Shown piece after piece: positions 35,415 to 45,328 of a stretch of 64,000 nt of DNA; position 1 is the stretch's first letter, and every line of letters starts with the position of its first letter. Where the stretch lies: assembly GCF_009709575.1 (NCBI RefSeq), contig NZ_WIXO01000001.1, forward strand, positions 2,482,001-2,546,000. The letters are read 5' to 3'. A program made the position numbers and the translations under genes. Source of the stretch: Streptomyces taklimakanensis (GTDB lineage: Bacteria; Actinomycetota; Actinomycetes; Streptomycetales; Streptomycetaceae). Under the pieces are notes generated by a model, which saw nothing but the letters and a program-made list of their open reading frames with translations, did no database searches and had not been told where the DNA came from.

Positions 35415-36215
35415 ATGGACGTGCGCACCAGGAACAACATCACGGTCACCGGCCGGGAGGACGGGCCCGTGCTGCTCCTCGCGCACGGCTTCGGCTGTGA
35501 CCAGAACCTGTGGCGTCTGGTGACGCCCACCCTGGCCGAGGAGTTCCGGGTGGTCCTCTTCGACCACGTGGGCTCCGGCCGCTCCGACCCGGCCGCCTGG
35601 GACGAGGAGCGCTACTCCTCGCTGGGCGGGTACGCGGAGGACGTCCTGGAGATCTGCCGCGAACTGGATCTGCGGGACGTGGTGTTCGTGGGCCACTCCG
35701 TCAGCTCCATGATCGGCGTGCTGGCGGCGGTGCGGGAGCCGGAGCGGTTCGCCAAGCTGGTCCTGCTCACCCCCTCCCCCTGCTACATCGACGACGACGA
35801 CTACCGGGGCGGGTTCAGCCGGGAGGACATCGAGGAGCTGCTGGACTCCCTGGACAGCAACTACCTGGGCTGGTCGGCCGCGATGGCGCCGGTGATCATG
35901 GGCACCCCGGACCGGCCCGAGCTGGGCGAGGAGCTGACCAACAGCTTCTGCCGCACCGACCCGGACATGGCCCGTGTCTTCGCCCACACCACCTTCCTCT
36001 CCGACAACCGCGAGGACCTGGCCGGGGTCGCCGTGCCGACGCTGGTGATCGAGTGCCTCCAGGACGCGATCGCCCCGCGCGAGGTGGGCGCGTTCGTCCG
36101 GGACCGGATCAGCGGCAGCCGCCTGGTCACCCTGGACGCCACCGGGCACTGTCCGCAGCTGAGCGCTCCGGAGGCGACGGCGGAGGCCATCGTCTCCTTC
36201 GCGAGGGAGCGGTGA
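35415..36215 (+). CDS. rsbQ: RsbQ-type alpha/beta hydrolase
   Basis: A 266-residue alpha/beta hydrolase closely resembling RsbQ, the energy-stress signalling partner of the phosphatase RsbP in Bacillus. Catalytic triad: Ser95 (VGHSVSSM), Asp217 and His245 (ATGHCPQLS), at nearly the Bacillus positions. Other matches: AHGFGCDQNLWR, FDHVGSGRSD and TPSPCYIDDDDYRGGFS. RsbQ is thought to process a small molecule sensed by the PAS domain of RsbP; the next gene encodes exactly such a PAS phosphatase and overlaps by four bases. ATG at 35415 with GAAGGACG upstream. Confidence 0.87.
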   Translation: MDVRTRNNITVTGREDGPVLLLAHGFGCDQNLWRLVTPTLAEEFRVVLFDHVGSGRSDPAAWDEERYSSLGGYAEDVLEICRELDLRDVVFVGHSVSSMIGVLAAVREPERFAKLVLLTPSPCYIDDDDYRGGFSREDIEELLDSLDSNYLGWSAAMAPVIMGTPDRPELGEELTNSFCRTDPDMARVFAHTTFLSDNREDLAGVAVPTLVIECLQDAIAPREVGAFVRDRISGSRLVTLDATGHCPQLSAPEATAEAIVSFARER

Positions 36216-37576
36216 AGTGCGGCACGGGGTCCGGCACGGGCCCCGGAAGGAACGGCGGGAACGGCGGGAGTGGTGGGAACGGCGGGGACGGCCGGGGAGG
36301 CGGCGGCGGGGGTGACGACGCCGCGTTCTCCGCCCTGCTGGAGGACAGCGCCGAGGACCTCTACGAGAACGCCCCGTGCGGCTATCTGTCCACCCTCATG
36401 GACGGGAAGATAGCCAAGGTCAACACCACGCTGCTGACCTGGCTCGGACGCACCCGCGACGAGCTGGTCGGCCGCCGGTACTTCTCCGACCTCCTCACCG
36501 TGGGGGGCCGTCTCTACCACGAGACGCACTTCGCGCCGCTGCTGCGGATGCAGGGCCACATCGGCGGAATCGCGCTGGAGATGAAGGCCGCCGACGGCAC
36601 GCGCCTGCCGGTGCTGGTCACCTCCACCGTCAAGACCACCTCCGACGGCCGGCCCCTGCTGATCCGCACCACCGTCTTCGACGCCCGCGACCGCCGCGCC
36701 TACGAGCGCGAACTGCTGCGCGCCCGCCGGGAGGCCGAGCGCGAGCGCGAACGCGTCCAACGCCTGGCCACCACCCTCCAGCGCAGCCTGCTGCCCCCGA
36801 CCCTGCCCGACGTGCCGGGCATCGAGCTCGCCTCGCACTACCACACGGCCTCGACCGACGAGGTCGGCGGCGACTTCTACGACGTGTTCCCGCTCGCCGA
36901 CGGCCGGTGGGGTCTCTTCCTCGGCGACGTCTCCGGCAAGGGCGCGGGCGCGGCGGCCGTCACCTCCCTGACCCGTTACACCCTGCGCGCCGCGAGCGTC
37001 TACGACCCCGACCCGGTCCGTGTGCTGACCAACCTCAACACCGTCCTGGAGCACGAGTTCCGCGGCACCGACCCGCGCCACTGCACCGTCGTCTTCGGCC
37101 TGCTCACCCCCGGCGAGACGGGCTGCTCCCTGACCCTCGCCTCCGGCGGCCACCCCCCGGCCCTGCTGCTGCGCTCCGACGGCACCGCCGAGGAGCTGAC
37201 CACCCCCGGCGGCCAGCTCGTCGGCGCGCTGCCCGAGGCCCGCTTCGCCACCACCACCGCGCGGCTGGGTCCCGGCGACACCGTGGTGCTCTACACCGAC
37301 GGGTTGATCGAGGCCCGCACCGACGACCGCGGCGGCCGCTACGGCGAGGAGGCGCTGTTGGCCTTCGCGCGGGACCTGGCGCCGGCGGGGGCGGACGCCA
37401 CCGTCGCGGCGGTCGCCCGGCTGTTGGACGAGTTCGGCGAGGGGCTGGACGACGACACCGCCGTCCTGGCCCTGGGCATCCCCCACCGCGCCGAGGGCGA
37501 CCGCGGCGCCGGTGCGGCGACCGCCGTGCCGCACGGCGGCGCGGCGGGGGCGGACGGGGCCGTCAGGACGGTGTGA
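36212..37576 (+). CDS. rsbP: RsbP-type PAS-PP2C phosphatase
   Basis: A 454-residue regulator. Residues 1-40 are a Gly-rich tail (from tandem GGAACGGCG repeats, about 36249-36292); residues about 45-160 are a PAS domain (YENAPCGYLSTLMDGKIAKVNTTLLTWLG); a short coiled coil (RREAERERERVQRLATTLQ) leads to a PP2C/SpoIIE phosphatase domain with EVGGDFYDVF, GDVSGKG, ASGGHPPALL, LYTDGLIEAR and DDTAVLAL. RsbP dephosphorylates an anti-anti-sigma factor under energy stress. The GTG start overlaps the rsbQ stop (GTGA). No anti-anti-sigma or anti-sigma gene is in the window. Confidence 0.88.
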   Translation: MKCGTGSGTGPGRNGGNGGSGGNGGDGRGGGGGGDDAAFSALLEDSAEDLYENAPCGYLSTLMDGKIAKVNTTLLTWLGRTRDELVGRRYFSDLLTVGGRLYHETHFAPLLRMQGHIGGIALEMKAADGTRLPVLVTSTVKTTSDGRPLLIRTTVFDARDRRAYERELLRARREAERERERVQRLATTLQRSLLPPTLPDVPGIELASHYHTASTDEVGGDFYDVFPLADGRWGLFLGDVSGKGAGAAAVTSLTRYTLRAASVYDPDPVRVLTNLNTVLEHEFRGTDPRHCTVVFGLLTPGETGCSLTLASGGHPPALLLRSDGTAEELTTPGGQLVGALPEARFATTTARLGPGDTVVLYTDGLIEARTDDRGGRYGEEALLAFARDLAPAGADATVAAVARLLDEFGEGLDDDTAVLALGIPHRAEGDRGAGAATAVPHGGAAGADGAVRTV

Positions 37577-37892
37577 CCGCGGCCCCGGACGCGTCCGGCG
37601 CGGCCCCCCGCACGGTCCGGGGGGCTCGGAGGCGCGGGGGTTTCCGCCGCCGCAGACCGGCCTCCGTCAGCCTCCGCAGCAGCTCCTTGCTGCCCACCTC
37701 GACCGCGCCCAGCAGCACGGCCCGCTCGTGGTGTTCCTCGGGCACGTCGTAGTGGTCGCGGTCGAAGGCGCGGCGCGGGCAGCCGAGAGCGGCGGCGAAC
37801 GCGTGCAGTTCCTCGTGGGAGACATCGCTGACCAGGTGTGACCACAGCCTGCCGTGACCGGGCCAGACCGGCGGGTCGATGTAGACGGTCAC
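37563..37892 (-). CDS. DUF4031 family protein
   Basis: A 109-residue protein that opens with TVYIDPPVWPGHGRLWSHLVSD, the hallmark of DUF4031, followed by ELHAFAAALGCPRRAFDRDHYDVPEEHHERAVLLGA. Function unknown; the His/Asp-rich N-terminus suggests metal binding. The GTG at 37892 overlaps the stop of the next upstream gene (GTGA), so the two are co-translated. Its last 14 bases overlap the end of the convergent rsbP gene. Confidence 0.87.
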   Translation of the reverse strand: MTVYIDPPVWPGHGRLWSHLVSDVSHEELHAFAAALGCPRRAFDRDHYDVPEEHHERAVLLGAVEVGSKELLRRLTEAGLRRRKPPRLRAPRTVRGAAPDASGAAVTPS

Positions 37893-38293
37893 CGGGTGCT
37901 CCCCAGCTCCCCGACCGGGGCCACCGCCGTCGCCGTCGTACCGCACACCCAGTGCGGATCCGGGCCGAGTTCGGGCTCGACGTCCAGGGCGTGCGCCTCG
38001 GAGCCGTGGCACACCGGGCACTCCGGCCAGCGGCCGCGACGGTCCAGCAGCGCGTCCTGGACGTCCTGGGCGATCAGGCCCGCCACGAAGGACACGCCCT
38101 CGGGCCACTGCTCGACCCACCAGCGCCGGTGCGAGACGGCGTCCTCGACCAGCGAGACGACCTCGGCCCCGGCGATGCCGCAGGCGGTGAGGTCGGCCAG
38201 GACGAGGGCCCGGCCGGTGTGGAGGGCCCGCTCCAGGTCGCCGGGGGAGGCGGAGCCGTCGGGGGCGTCGTGATCATGTGGATGTTCGGTCAT
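37889..38293 (-). CDS. Hypothetical protein with zinc-ribbon-like Cys pairs
   Basis: A 134-residue protein I do not recognise. The first 20 residues are His/Asp-rich (EHPHDHDAPDG); the middle is helical (RALHTGRALVLADLTACG, VSFVAGLIAQDVQDALL); the C-terminal part has CPVCHGSEAHALDVEP and WVCG, which could be a partial zinc ribbon. ATG at 38293 has a GGGAG site upstream. It is translationally coupled to the DUF4031 gene. Confidence 0.7.
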   Translation of the reverse strand: MTEHPHDHDAPDGSASPGDLERALHTGRALVLADLTACGIAGAEVVSLVEDAVSHRRWWVEQWPEGVSFVAGLIAQDVQDALLDRRGRWPECPVCHGSEAHALDVEPELGPDPHWVCGTTATAVAPVGELGSTR

Positions 38294-38360
38294 GACTCCC
38301 CCATTGGACCAGACGCGTCCCGCCGACCGCGATCGTCGAAGGCCACGGGCCCGCGCACCC

Positions 38361-38389
38361 TTGACGCCCCCTCCCGCTGAAAATATCTT
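38361..38389 (+). promoter_or_regulatory. Vegetative promoter of the RpiR-family regulator gene
   Basis: TTGACG, a 17-base spacer and TATCTT form a near-consensus sigma-HrdB promoter. The -10 box ends six bases before the GTG of the regulator gene and there is no Shine-Dalgarno, so the transcript is very likely leaderless. Confidence 0.75.
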
Positions 38390-38395
38390 CCCCCC

Positions 38396-39352
38396 GTGAA
38401 CAACACAGTGAAGGAAAGTTTCTCCGACTCGGCGCGCGGGGCCGTGCCGGGCCGTGCCCCCGGCCCACCCGGCCCACCCGGCCCCGCCGCCCTCGCGGCC
38501 AAGGTGCGCACCATGGCTCCCTCGATGACCCGCTCCATGCAGCGCGTCGCCGAGGCCGTCGCCGGCGATCCGGCCGGCTGCGCACAGCTCACCGTCACCG
38601 GCCTCGCCGAGCGCACGGGCACCAGCGAGGCCACCGTCGTACGGACCTCACGGCTGCTGGGCTACCCGGGCTACCGGGATCTGCGGTTGGCGTTGGCCGG
38701 CCTCGCGGCGCAGCAGGCGTCCGGCGCGGCACCCTCGGTCACCGCCGACATCGCCGTGGACGACCCCATCGAGGACGTCATAGCCAAACTCGCCCACGAC
38801 GAGCGGCAGACCCTCGCCGACACCGCCGCCGGACTCGACCCGGGACAGGTCGAGGCGGCCGTGCACGCGATGTCCTCCGCCCACCGGATCGACGTCTACG
38901 GAGCCGGCGCCTCCGCCCTGGTCGCCCAGGACCTGGTGCAGAAGCTGCTGCGCATCGGGTTGGTCGCGCACGCCCACCCCGACCCCCACCTGGCGGTCAC
39001 CACCGCCGTGCAGTTGAGCTCCGGGGACGTCGCCATAGCGATAACCCACTCCGGTCGCACGGTGGACGTGATCGAGCCGTTGCGCGTGGCCTTCGACCAC
39101 GGTGCCACCACCGTGGCGGTCACCGGTCGTCCGGACGGCGAGATCGCCCAGTACGCCGACCACGTCCTGACCACCTCCACGGCGCGCGAGAGCGAACTGC
39201 GCCCGGCGGCCATGTCCAGCCGAACCGGTCAGCTCCTGGTCGTGGACTGCCTGTTCATCGGCGTGGCGCAGCGCACCTACGAGACGGCCGCGCCGGCCCT
39301 GTCCGCCTCCTACGAGGCACTGGCCCACCGCCACTCGCCCCGGCAGCGCTGA
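38396..39352 (+). CDS. RpiR/MurR-family transcriptional regulator
   Basis: A 318-residue regulator. Residues about 45-110 are the RpiR N-terminal helix-turn-helix (QRVAEAVAGDP, VTGLAERTGTSEATVVRTSRLLGYPGYRDLRLAL); residues about 140-300 are a SIS sugar-phosphate-binding domain (IDVYGAGASALVAQDLVQKL, IAITHSGRTVDVIEPLRVA). With murQ 239 bases downstream, it probably senses an N-acetylmuramic acid phosphate and controls murQ. A Pro/Gly-rich stretch precedes the HTH. A GAAAGTTTC element just inside the gene (about 38413-38421) resembles GAAA-N-TTTC sites bound by RpiR proteins. Confidence 0.87.
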   Translation: MNNTVKESFSDSARGAVPGRAPGPPGPPGPAALAAKVRTMAPSMTRSMQRVAEAVAGDPAGCAQLTVTGLAERTGTSEATVVRTSRLLGYPGYRDLRLALAGLAAQQASGAAPSVTADIAVDDPIEDVIAKLAHDERQTLADTAAGLDPGQVEAAVHAMSSAHRIDVYGAGASALVAQDLVQKLLRIGLVAHAHPDPHLAVTTAVQLSSGDVAIAITHSGRTVDVIEPLRVAFDHGATTVAVTGRPDGEIAQYADHVLTTSTARESELRPAAMSSRTGQLLVVDCLFIGVAQRTYETAAPALSASYEALAHRHSPRQR

Positions 39353-39591
39353 CCCGCCGGGTCGCCGGTCCCGCCGGGCCGGCGCCCCGAGCCCGAACCA
39401 CGAGCGGCGAGCTCCGCGCGCCGAACGCCGACGCCGCCGCGTCCCCGAGCCCACCCCGTCCCACGGCACCACCGCACCGCCCGCCACCCCCCACACGTCC
39501 GGGCACCGGTACGGGAGGCCGTCCAGGCCCACGGTCGGCCGACGACCGATCCGAGACCGGCCCACGGAAGAACGGAAAGAGCCGCACTCCG

Positions 39592-40569
39592 ATGACCTCC
39601 TCCCCGACCGCCGCCGACGACGGAACCCCCGGCGGCGCCCCGGAACGCCCCTACGGCCGGCTCCGCGACGAGCTGGAGACGCTCACCACCGAGGCGTTCC
39701 GCAGCGAACTGTCCGAGATCGACCGGCTGCCCACCCTGGAAATCGCCCGGATCATGAACGGCGAGGACGCCACCGTCCCGGCCGCCGTCTCCGCCCGGCT
39801 CCCCGACATCGCCGCCGCCATCGACGCCACCGCCGAACGGCTGGCGCGCGGCGGCCGACTGGTCTACGCGGGCGCGGGGACGGCGGGACGACTGGGCGTG
39901 CTGGACGCCAGCGAGTGCCCGCCGACGTTCAACACCTCGCCCTCCCAGGTCGTCGGGCTCGTCGCGGGAGGCCCCGCGGCCCTGGTCCGGGCCGCCGAGG
40001 GCGCCGAGGACCGCGGCGACCTGGCCGCCGCCGACCTGGACGGGCTGGGCGTGGGCCCGACCGACGTGGTGGTCGGCGTGTCCGCCTCCGGGCGCACCCC
40101 GTACGCCGTGGGCGCGGTGGAGCACGCGCGCCGGCTGGGCGCGCTGACGGTCGGGCTGTCCTGCAACGCGAACTCGCCGCTGGCCGCGGCGGCCGAGCAC
40201 GGCATCGAGGTCGTGACCGGCCCGGAGCTGCTGACCGGATCGACCCGGTTGAAGGCGGGCACCGCCCAGAAGCTGGTGCTCAACATGATCTCGACGATCA
40301 CCATGATCCGGCTGGGCAAGACCTACGGGAACCTGATGGTCGACGTGCGGGCCTCCAACGAGAAGCTCCGGGCCCGCTCGCGCCGGATCGTCTCGCTGGC
40401 CACGGGCGCCGGCGACGAACGGGTCGAGTCCGCGCTCGCCGACACCGACGGCGAGGTGAAGAACGCCATCCTCACCATCCTGGGCGAAGTGGACGGGCCC
40501 ACCGCCGCCCGGTTGCTGAGGGAGTCGGGCGGGCATCTGCGCGCGGCGCTGGAGGCCGCCCGGGGCTGA
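39592..40569 (+). CDS. murQ: N-acetylmuramic acid 6-phosphate etherase MurQ
   Basis: A 325-residue etherase that cleaves the D-lactyl ether of N-acetylmuramate 6-phosphate, giving N-acetylglucosamine 6-phosphate and lactate in cell-wall recycling. Motifs: RLVYAGAGTAGRLGVLDASECPPTF near residue 85, VVGVSASGRTPYAVGAVEHAR near 160, KAGTAQKLVLNMISTITMIRLGK near 222 and NLMVDVRASNEKL. ATG at 39592 with GGAAAGAG upstream. It follows the RpiR regulator and its product feeds the nagA pathway encoded at 58 kb. Confidence 0.93.
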   Translation: MTSSPTAADDGTPGGAPERPYGRLRDELETLTTEAFRSELSEIDRLPTLEIARIMNGEDATVPAAVSARLPDIAAAIDATAERLARGGRLVYAGAGTAGRLGVLDASECPPTFNTSPSQVVGLVAGGPAALVRAAEGAEDRGDLAAADLDGLGVGPTDVVVGVSASGRTPYAVGAVEHARRLGALTVGLSCNANSPLAAAAEHGIEVVTGPELLTGSTRLKAGTAQKLVLNMISTITMIRLGKTYGNLMVDVRASNEKLRARSRRIVSLATGAGDERVESALADTDGEVKNAILTILGEVDGPTAARLLRESGGHLRAALEAARG

Positions 40570-40642
40570 GCCACCGCGCCGTCCCCCGCGGTCTCCGCGC
40601 CGCCCCGCGCCGCCCGTTCGGAACCCACGGGAGCGCACGGAA

Positions 40643-40690
40643 GAGGCCCCCCGGCCCACACCGGAAGGGGTGTGCGGGCCGGGGGGCCTC
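40643..40690. terminator. Large hairpin between murQ and the AGCS symporter gene
   Basis: Two arms of 20 and 22 bases pair almost completely (a 2-base bulge, 6-base loop). It lies between convergent genes and would stop transcription from both sides. Confidence 0.8.
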
Positions 40691-40715
40691 GGGGCGGGGC
40701 TTTGGGCCCCGCCCC
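40691..40715 (+). terminator. Second hairpin after murQ
   Basis: GGGGCGGGGC pairs with GCCCCGCCCC across a 5-base loop, immediately after the larger hairpin. The pair forms a tandem terminator. Confidence 0.65.
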
Positions 40716-40728
40716 CGATCGGTCCGTG

Positions 40729-42240
40729 TCAGCGTGCCTCCGCCGTCGGGGCCCCGCCCTCGTCGCCGCGTGCGGCGGAGGCGTCGGAGGGAACGGCCGT
40801 GCCGGAGGCGGGCACCGGGTCCCAGCACTCCACCCCGGTCAGGTCGGGCAGGCGGTCACGGGTGAAGACGGGGTCCAGACCACCGCGCCGCTGGGCGAGG
40901 TAGTCGTTCATCAGCCGGAAGGCGATCACCGACAGCGGCAGGATGGCCAGCAGGTTGACCAGGGCCATGGCCCCCATGGTGACGTCGGCGAGGTTCCACA
41001 CCACGCTCACCGAGCCCAGCGCGCCCAGGAAGGTGGCGGCCAGGACCAGGCCGCGGTAGCCGACCATGATCGAGCGCCTGCCGGTGATGAACTCGATGTT
41101 GGACTCGCCGTAGTAGTAGTTGCCGATCATCGAGCTGAAGGCGAGCAGGAAGACCACCACCGTCAGCAGGTGACCGGCCCAGCCGCCCAGGGCGTCCTGG
41201 AGCGCGGACTGGGTGAGGTCGGCCCCCTGGCGGCCGGCGAGCTCGGGGTTGGTGGAGAGGATGACGAAGGCGGTCATCGAGCAGACCACCAGGGTGTCGA
41301 AGAAGACGCCCAGGGTCTGCACCAGGCCCTGCTTGACCGGGTGGGAGGTCTCGGCCGCCGCGGCCGCGTTGGGGGCCGAGCCCAGACCGGCCTCGTTGGA
41401 GAACATGCCGCGGCGCACACCCTGCTGGATCGCCGCGCCGACACCGCCGCCGACGACCTCGCGGAAGCCGAAGGCACCGCCGACGATGTCGGCGAGGACG
41501 CGCGGCACCTCGGAGACGTTGAGCACGACGACGGCGAAGCCGACGATCAGGTAGAGGACCGCCATCACGGGGACGAGCACCTGCGTGATCGAGGCGATCC
41601 GCCGCACCCCGCCGAAGACGGCGAGGCCCAGCAGCGCCGCCAGCGCCACACCCACGACCGGCGCGAACCAGCCGGGAGTGCCGTCGCCGAGCGATCCGGC
41701 GGTGACGGTGGAGATGGTGTTGGACTGCACGGCCGTGAAGACCAGGCCGAAGGTCAGAGTGATGATCACGGCGAAGACCACGCCGACCCAGCGCCGGCCC
41801 AGGCCGCGCTGCATGTAGTACGCGGGGCCGCCGCGGTAGGTGCCCTCCCGGCTCGGGTCCCGGTCGCGCACCTTGTACAACTGGGCGAGGGTGGACTCCA
41901 CGAAGGCGGAGGCGCCACCGACGATCGCCATGACCCACATCCAGAAGACCGCCCCGGCACCACCGACGGTGATGGCGCTCGCGACGCCGGCGATGTTGCC
42001 GGTGCCGATCCGGGCGGCGGCGGAGATGGTGAAGGCACCGAACGCGGAGACGGACTTGGTGCCGTCGCCCCGGGGCGTGGGCCGCTCCTTCACGACCCGG
42101 AGCATCTCCGGGAGGAGTCGGAACTGGAGGGCTCCGGAGCGGAGGGTGAAGTACAGACCCGCCCCTGCCACCAGGGGGATCAGCAGATAGGTCCAGAAGT
42201 GGTCGTTGATCTCTACGATCAGCGTGTCGATCGTGTTCAT
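40729..42240 (-). CDS. AGCS-family sodium:alanine/glycine symporter
   Basis: A 503-residue amino acid:Na+ symporter with about eleven hydrophobic helices. Family motifs: DTLIVEINDHFWTYLLIPLVAGAGLYFTLRSG opening, SAFGAFTISAAARIGTGNIAGVASA near residue 65 (Na+/substrate site), GGPAYYMQRGLG near residue 130 and GMFSNEAGLGSAPNAAAAA near residue 280. It imports alanine or glycine with sodium. ATG at 42240; the upstream frame extension is not conserved-looking. It converges on murQ with a double hairpin between. Confidence 0.92.
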   Translation of the reverse strand: MNTIDTLIVEINDHFWTYLLIPLVAGAGLYFTLRSGALQFRLLPEMLRVVKERPTPRGDGTKSVSAFGAFTISAAARIGTGNIAGVASAITVGGAGAVFWMWVMAIVGGASAFVESTLAQLYKVRDRDPSREGTYRGGPAYYMQRGLGRRWVGVVFAVIITLTFGLVFTAVQSNTISTVTAGSLGDGTPGWFAPVVGVALAALLGLAVFGGVRRIASITQVLVPVMAVLYLIVGFAVVVLNVSEVPRVLADIVGGAFGFREVVGGGVGAAIQQGVRRGMFSNEAGLGSAPNAAAAAETSHPVKQGLVQTLGVFFDTLVVCSMTAFVILSTNPELAGRQGADLTQSALQDALGGWAGHLLTVVVFLLAFSSMIGNYYYGESNIEFITGRRSIMVGYRGLVLAATFLGALGSVSVVWNLADVTMGAMALVNLLAILPLSVIAFRLMNDYLAQRRGGLDPVFTRDRLPDLTGVECWDPVPASGTAVPSDASAARGDEGGAPTAEAR

Positions 42241-42400
42241 CGAGTCGTCGTCCAGGGTCGGGGGGCTCGGCCGCGCGGGCCGGACCTCGGGGAACGGAAA
42301 GGGGCTTCCGCAGACGGCCTCCGGGAGGCTATATGCCGCTCCGGGCCCCGCAACAGTCGGACGACCGGTGCCGAATCTCACATCCCGGACAACGACGAGG

Positions 42401-42436
42401 GCGGGGGCGGCACCCCCGAAGGGGTGCCGCCCCCGC
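42401..42436 (-). terminator. 16-bp perfect hairpin after groEL2 (distal)
   Basis: A perfect 16-bp stem capped by a CGAA tetraloop lies between groEL2 and the AGCS gene. Both genes are on the minus strand, so it is the more distal part of the groEL2 terminator and also sits upstream of the symporter gene. Confidence 0.7.
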
Positions 42437-42480
42437 CCGTGCGCACGGGCCGCGCAGGGCGGCCGGACGGCCGATCCGCT

Positions 42481-42506
42481 CCGGAGCCCGGCAGGCCGGG
42501 CTCCGG
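42481..42506 (-). terminator. Hairpin directly after groEL2
   Basis: CCGGAGCCCGG and its complement form an 11-bp stem with a CAGG loop, 12 bases after the groEL2 stop on the minus strand. No T-tract. Confidence 0.75.
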
Positions 42507-42517
42507 AAAGGGGCGGA

Positions 42518-44278
<1,761 letters not shown>

Positions 44279-44298
44279 TCACCGAACCGGTCCTGCTG

Positions 44299-44325
44299 CT
44301 GTCACTCTCACCTTCAGAGTGCTAA
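44299..44325 (-). promoter_or_regulatory. CIRCE element 2 (promoter-proximal, one degenerate arm)
   Basis: Reading the minus strand: TTAGCACTC, nine bases, GAGTGACAG. The left arm is perfect and the right arm keeps GAGTG but has ACAG for CTAA. It lies nine bases from the second element and is a likely HrcA site. Confidence 0.75.
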
Positions 44326-44334
44326 CGCCAATGA

Positions 44335-44361
44335 TTAGCACTCGACCCCCTTGAGTGCAAG
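44335..44361 (-). promoter_or_regulatory. CIRCE element 1 with embedded groEL2 promoter
   Basis: Reading the minus strand: CTTGCACTC, nine bases, GAGTGCTAA, close to the CIRCE consensus TTAGCACTC-N9-GAGTGCTAA. A promoter overlaps: TTGCAC (44355-44360), 17-base spacer, TAATCA (44332-44337). HrcA binding here would block RNA polymerase, giving heat induction. Confidence 0.88.
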
Positions 44362-44459
44362 CGCGTCAGGCGCTTGCGCGCCCCCGCGCGCCCGGCCGTC
44401 GGAACGCCCCCGGCCCGTCGGGGCCGCCCCGTGTGCCCCCGGCCGCGGGCACACGGACG

Positions 44460-44495
44460 GGAGGGCCCGCACCCCCTCGGGGGCACGGACCCTCC
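44460..44495 (-). terminator. Hairpin after the cold-shock gene
   Basis: Two 17-base arms pair fully in the minus-strand RNA if three G-U pairs are counted; on the plus strand those positions would be mismatches. It is therefore a strand-specific terminator of the cold-shock gene, which ends at 44551. Confidence 0.6.
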
Positions 44496-44550
44496 TGTGC
44501 CGTCTCGTTGCTTGTTCGTCTGTGGTGCGTTGCGTGCGCGGCCCGGCGCT

Positions 44551-44754
44551 TCAGGCCGTCACGCGGACCATGTCCGCCTGTGGGCCCTTCTGGCCCTGCG
44601 AGATCTCGAACTCGACCCGCTGCCCTTCCTCAAGGGTGCGGTATCCGTCCATCTGGATCGCGCTGTAGTGGACGAACACGTCCGCCCCACCGTCGACCGC
44701 GATGAAGCCGTAGCCCTTCTCCGCGTTGAACCACTTGACGGTGCCTTGAGCCAT
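44551..44754 (-). CDS. CspA-type cold-shock protein
   Basis: A 67-residue cold-shock protein that binds single-stranded nucleic acid. [31 protein letters not shown] contains RNP1 and RNP2; normal full length. ATG at 44754 has GGGGAG seven bases upstream. It lies between groEL2 and the cysO gene on the same strand, like scoF4 in S. coelicolor as I recall. A leader of more than 500 bases precedes it. Confidence 0.95.
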   Translation of the reverse strand: MAQGTVKWFNAEKGYGFIAVDGGADVFVHYSAIQMDGYRTLEEGQRVEFEISQGQKGPQADMVRVTA

Positions 44755-45094
44755 TCCTAACTCCCCTATTGCTGGCCCTTGCACGGATCCGCGCTCCGCG
44801 GACCCGGGTCAGAAATCACCCCCCGGCGAGAGGGGGTGTGCGCCGGAACGCGTCGACCGCGGCTGAATGTATCTGGGCAGACGCCCTCCGCAACAGGTCT
44901 TTCCGACGAGAATTCCGGTCATGCTGGATTGCCGATAACCAGATGAACACGAGGAAAGCAGGGCATCCCGGGCCGGGCATAGCGGACCAACCCGACAATT
45001 GCCGCAGCGATTTCGGGCACAAGTTGTCGCGTTCTCATGGGCGCCGGCGCGCACATTCGGGGGGAGTGGTGCTCACTCTACCGCTCTCCAGCGG

Positions 45095-45113
45095 GCGGAA
45101 TTACCAATTCCGC
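45095..45113. promoter_or_regulatory. Inverted repeat, possible operator upstream of the cold-shock gene
   Basis: GCGGAATT-ACC-AATTCCGC is perfectly symmetric with a 3-base centre, 340 bases before the cold-shock start. The A+T-rich arms and size fit a dimeric repressor site. Which regulator would bind is unknown. Confidence 0.4.
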
Positions 45114-45150
45114 TTATCGCCGGGAGGCGGGATGGTACAGGGGGCGCGCA

Positions 45151-45203
45151 CGCCCACGGCCCCGCTCCCCCGGCGGATCACCGGGAGCGCGGGGCCGTGG
45201 GCG
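45151..45203 (-). terminator. Terminator of the thrC-cysO operon
   Basis: Two arms of 23 bases beginning CGCCCACGGCCCCGC pair over at least 19 positions with a small bulge and a 7-base loop. It lies 126 bases after the cysO stop. Confidence 0.7.
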
Positions 45204-45328
45204 TGGGCGCGGGTGTGGGCGCGGGTGTGAAAGGCGGTGTGACGCACGGCGCCCCGAGGGGCGGGGACCGGCCGGGAGAGCCGGTCGCCGGCGGTCGGTC
45301 CTCGGCGGACCGCCGCGGTCCGCGACGG

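Larger units (their letters stand above)
44755..45328 (-). other. Long leader/control region of the cold-shock gene
   Basis: 574 bases with lower GC than its surroundings. It holds the terminator of thrC-cysO at its upstream end, a perfect inverted repeat GCGGAATT-ACC-AATTCCGC (45095-45113) and a GAGTG-GTGCT-CACTC repeat close by. Small open frames (for example 44816-45022, minus) have no ribosome binding site and a poor codon pattern; I do not call them. A structured 5' leader is common for cold-shock genes. Confidence 0.5.

Noticed and set aside
44326..44343. Treating the inner half-sites GAGTGCTAA-N9-TTAGCACTC as a single reversed CIRCE
   Set aside because: The arm order is opposite to CIRCE. 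Reading outward gives two correctly ordered elements, which explains all four half-sites.
44816..45022. A 68-codon open frame on the minus strand in the cold-shock leader
   Set aside because: No ribosome binding site, poor third-position GC and an overlapping alternative frame of equal quality; it lies in a likely regulatory region.
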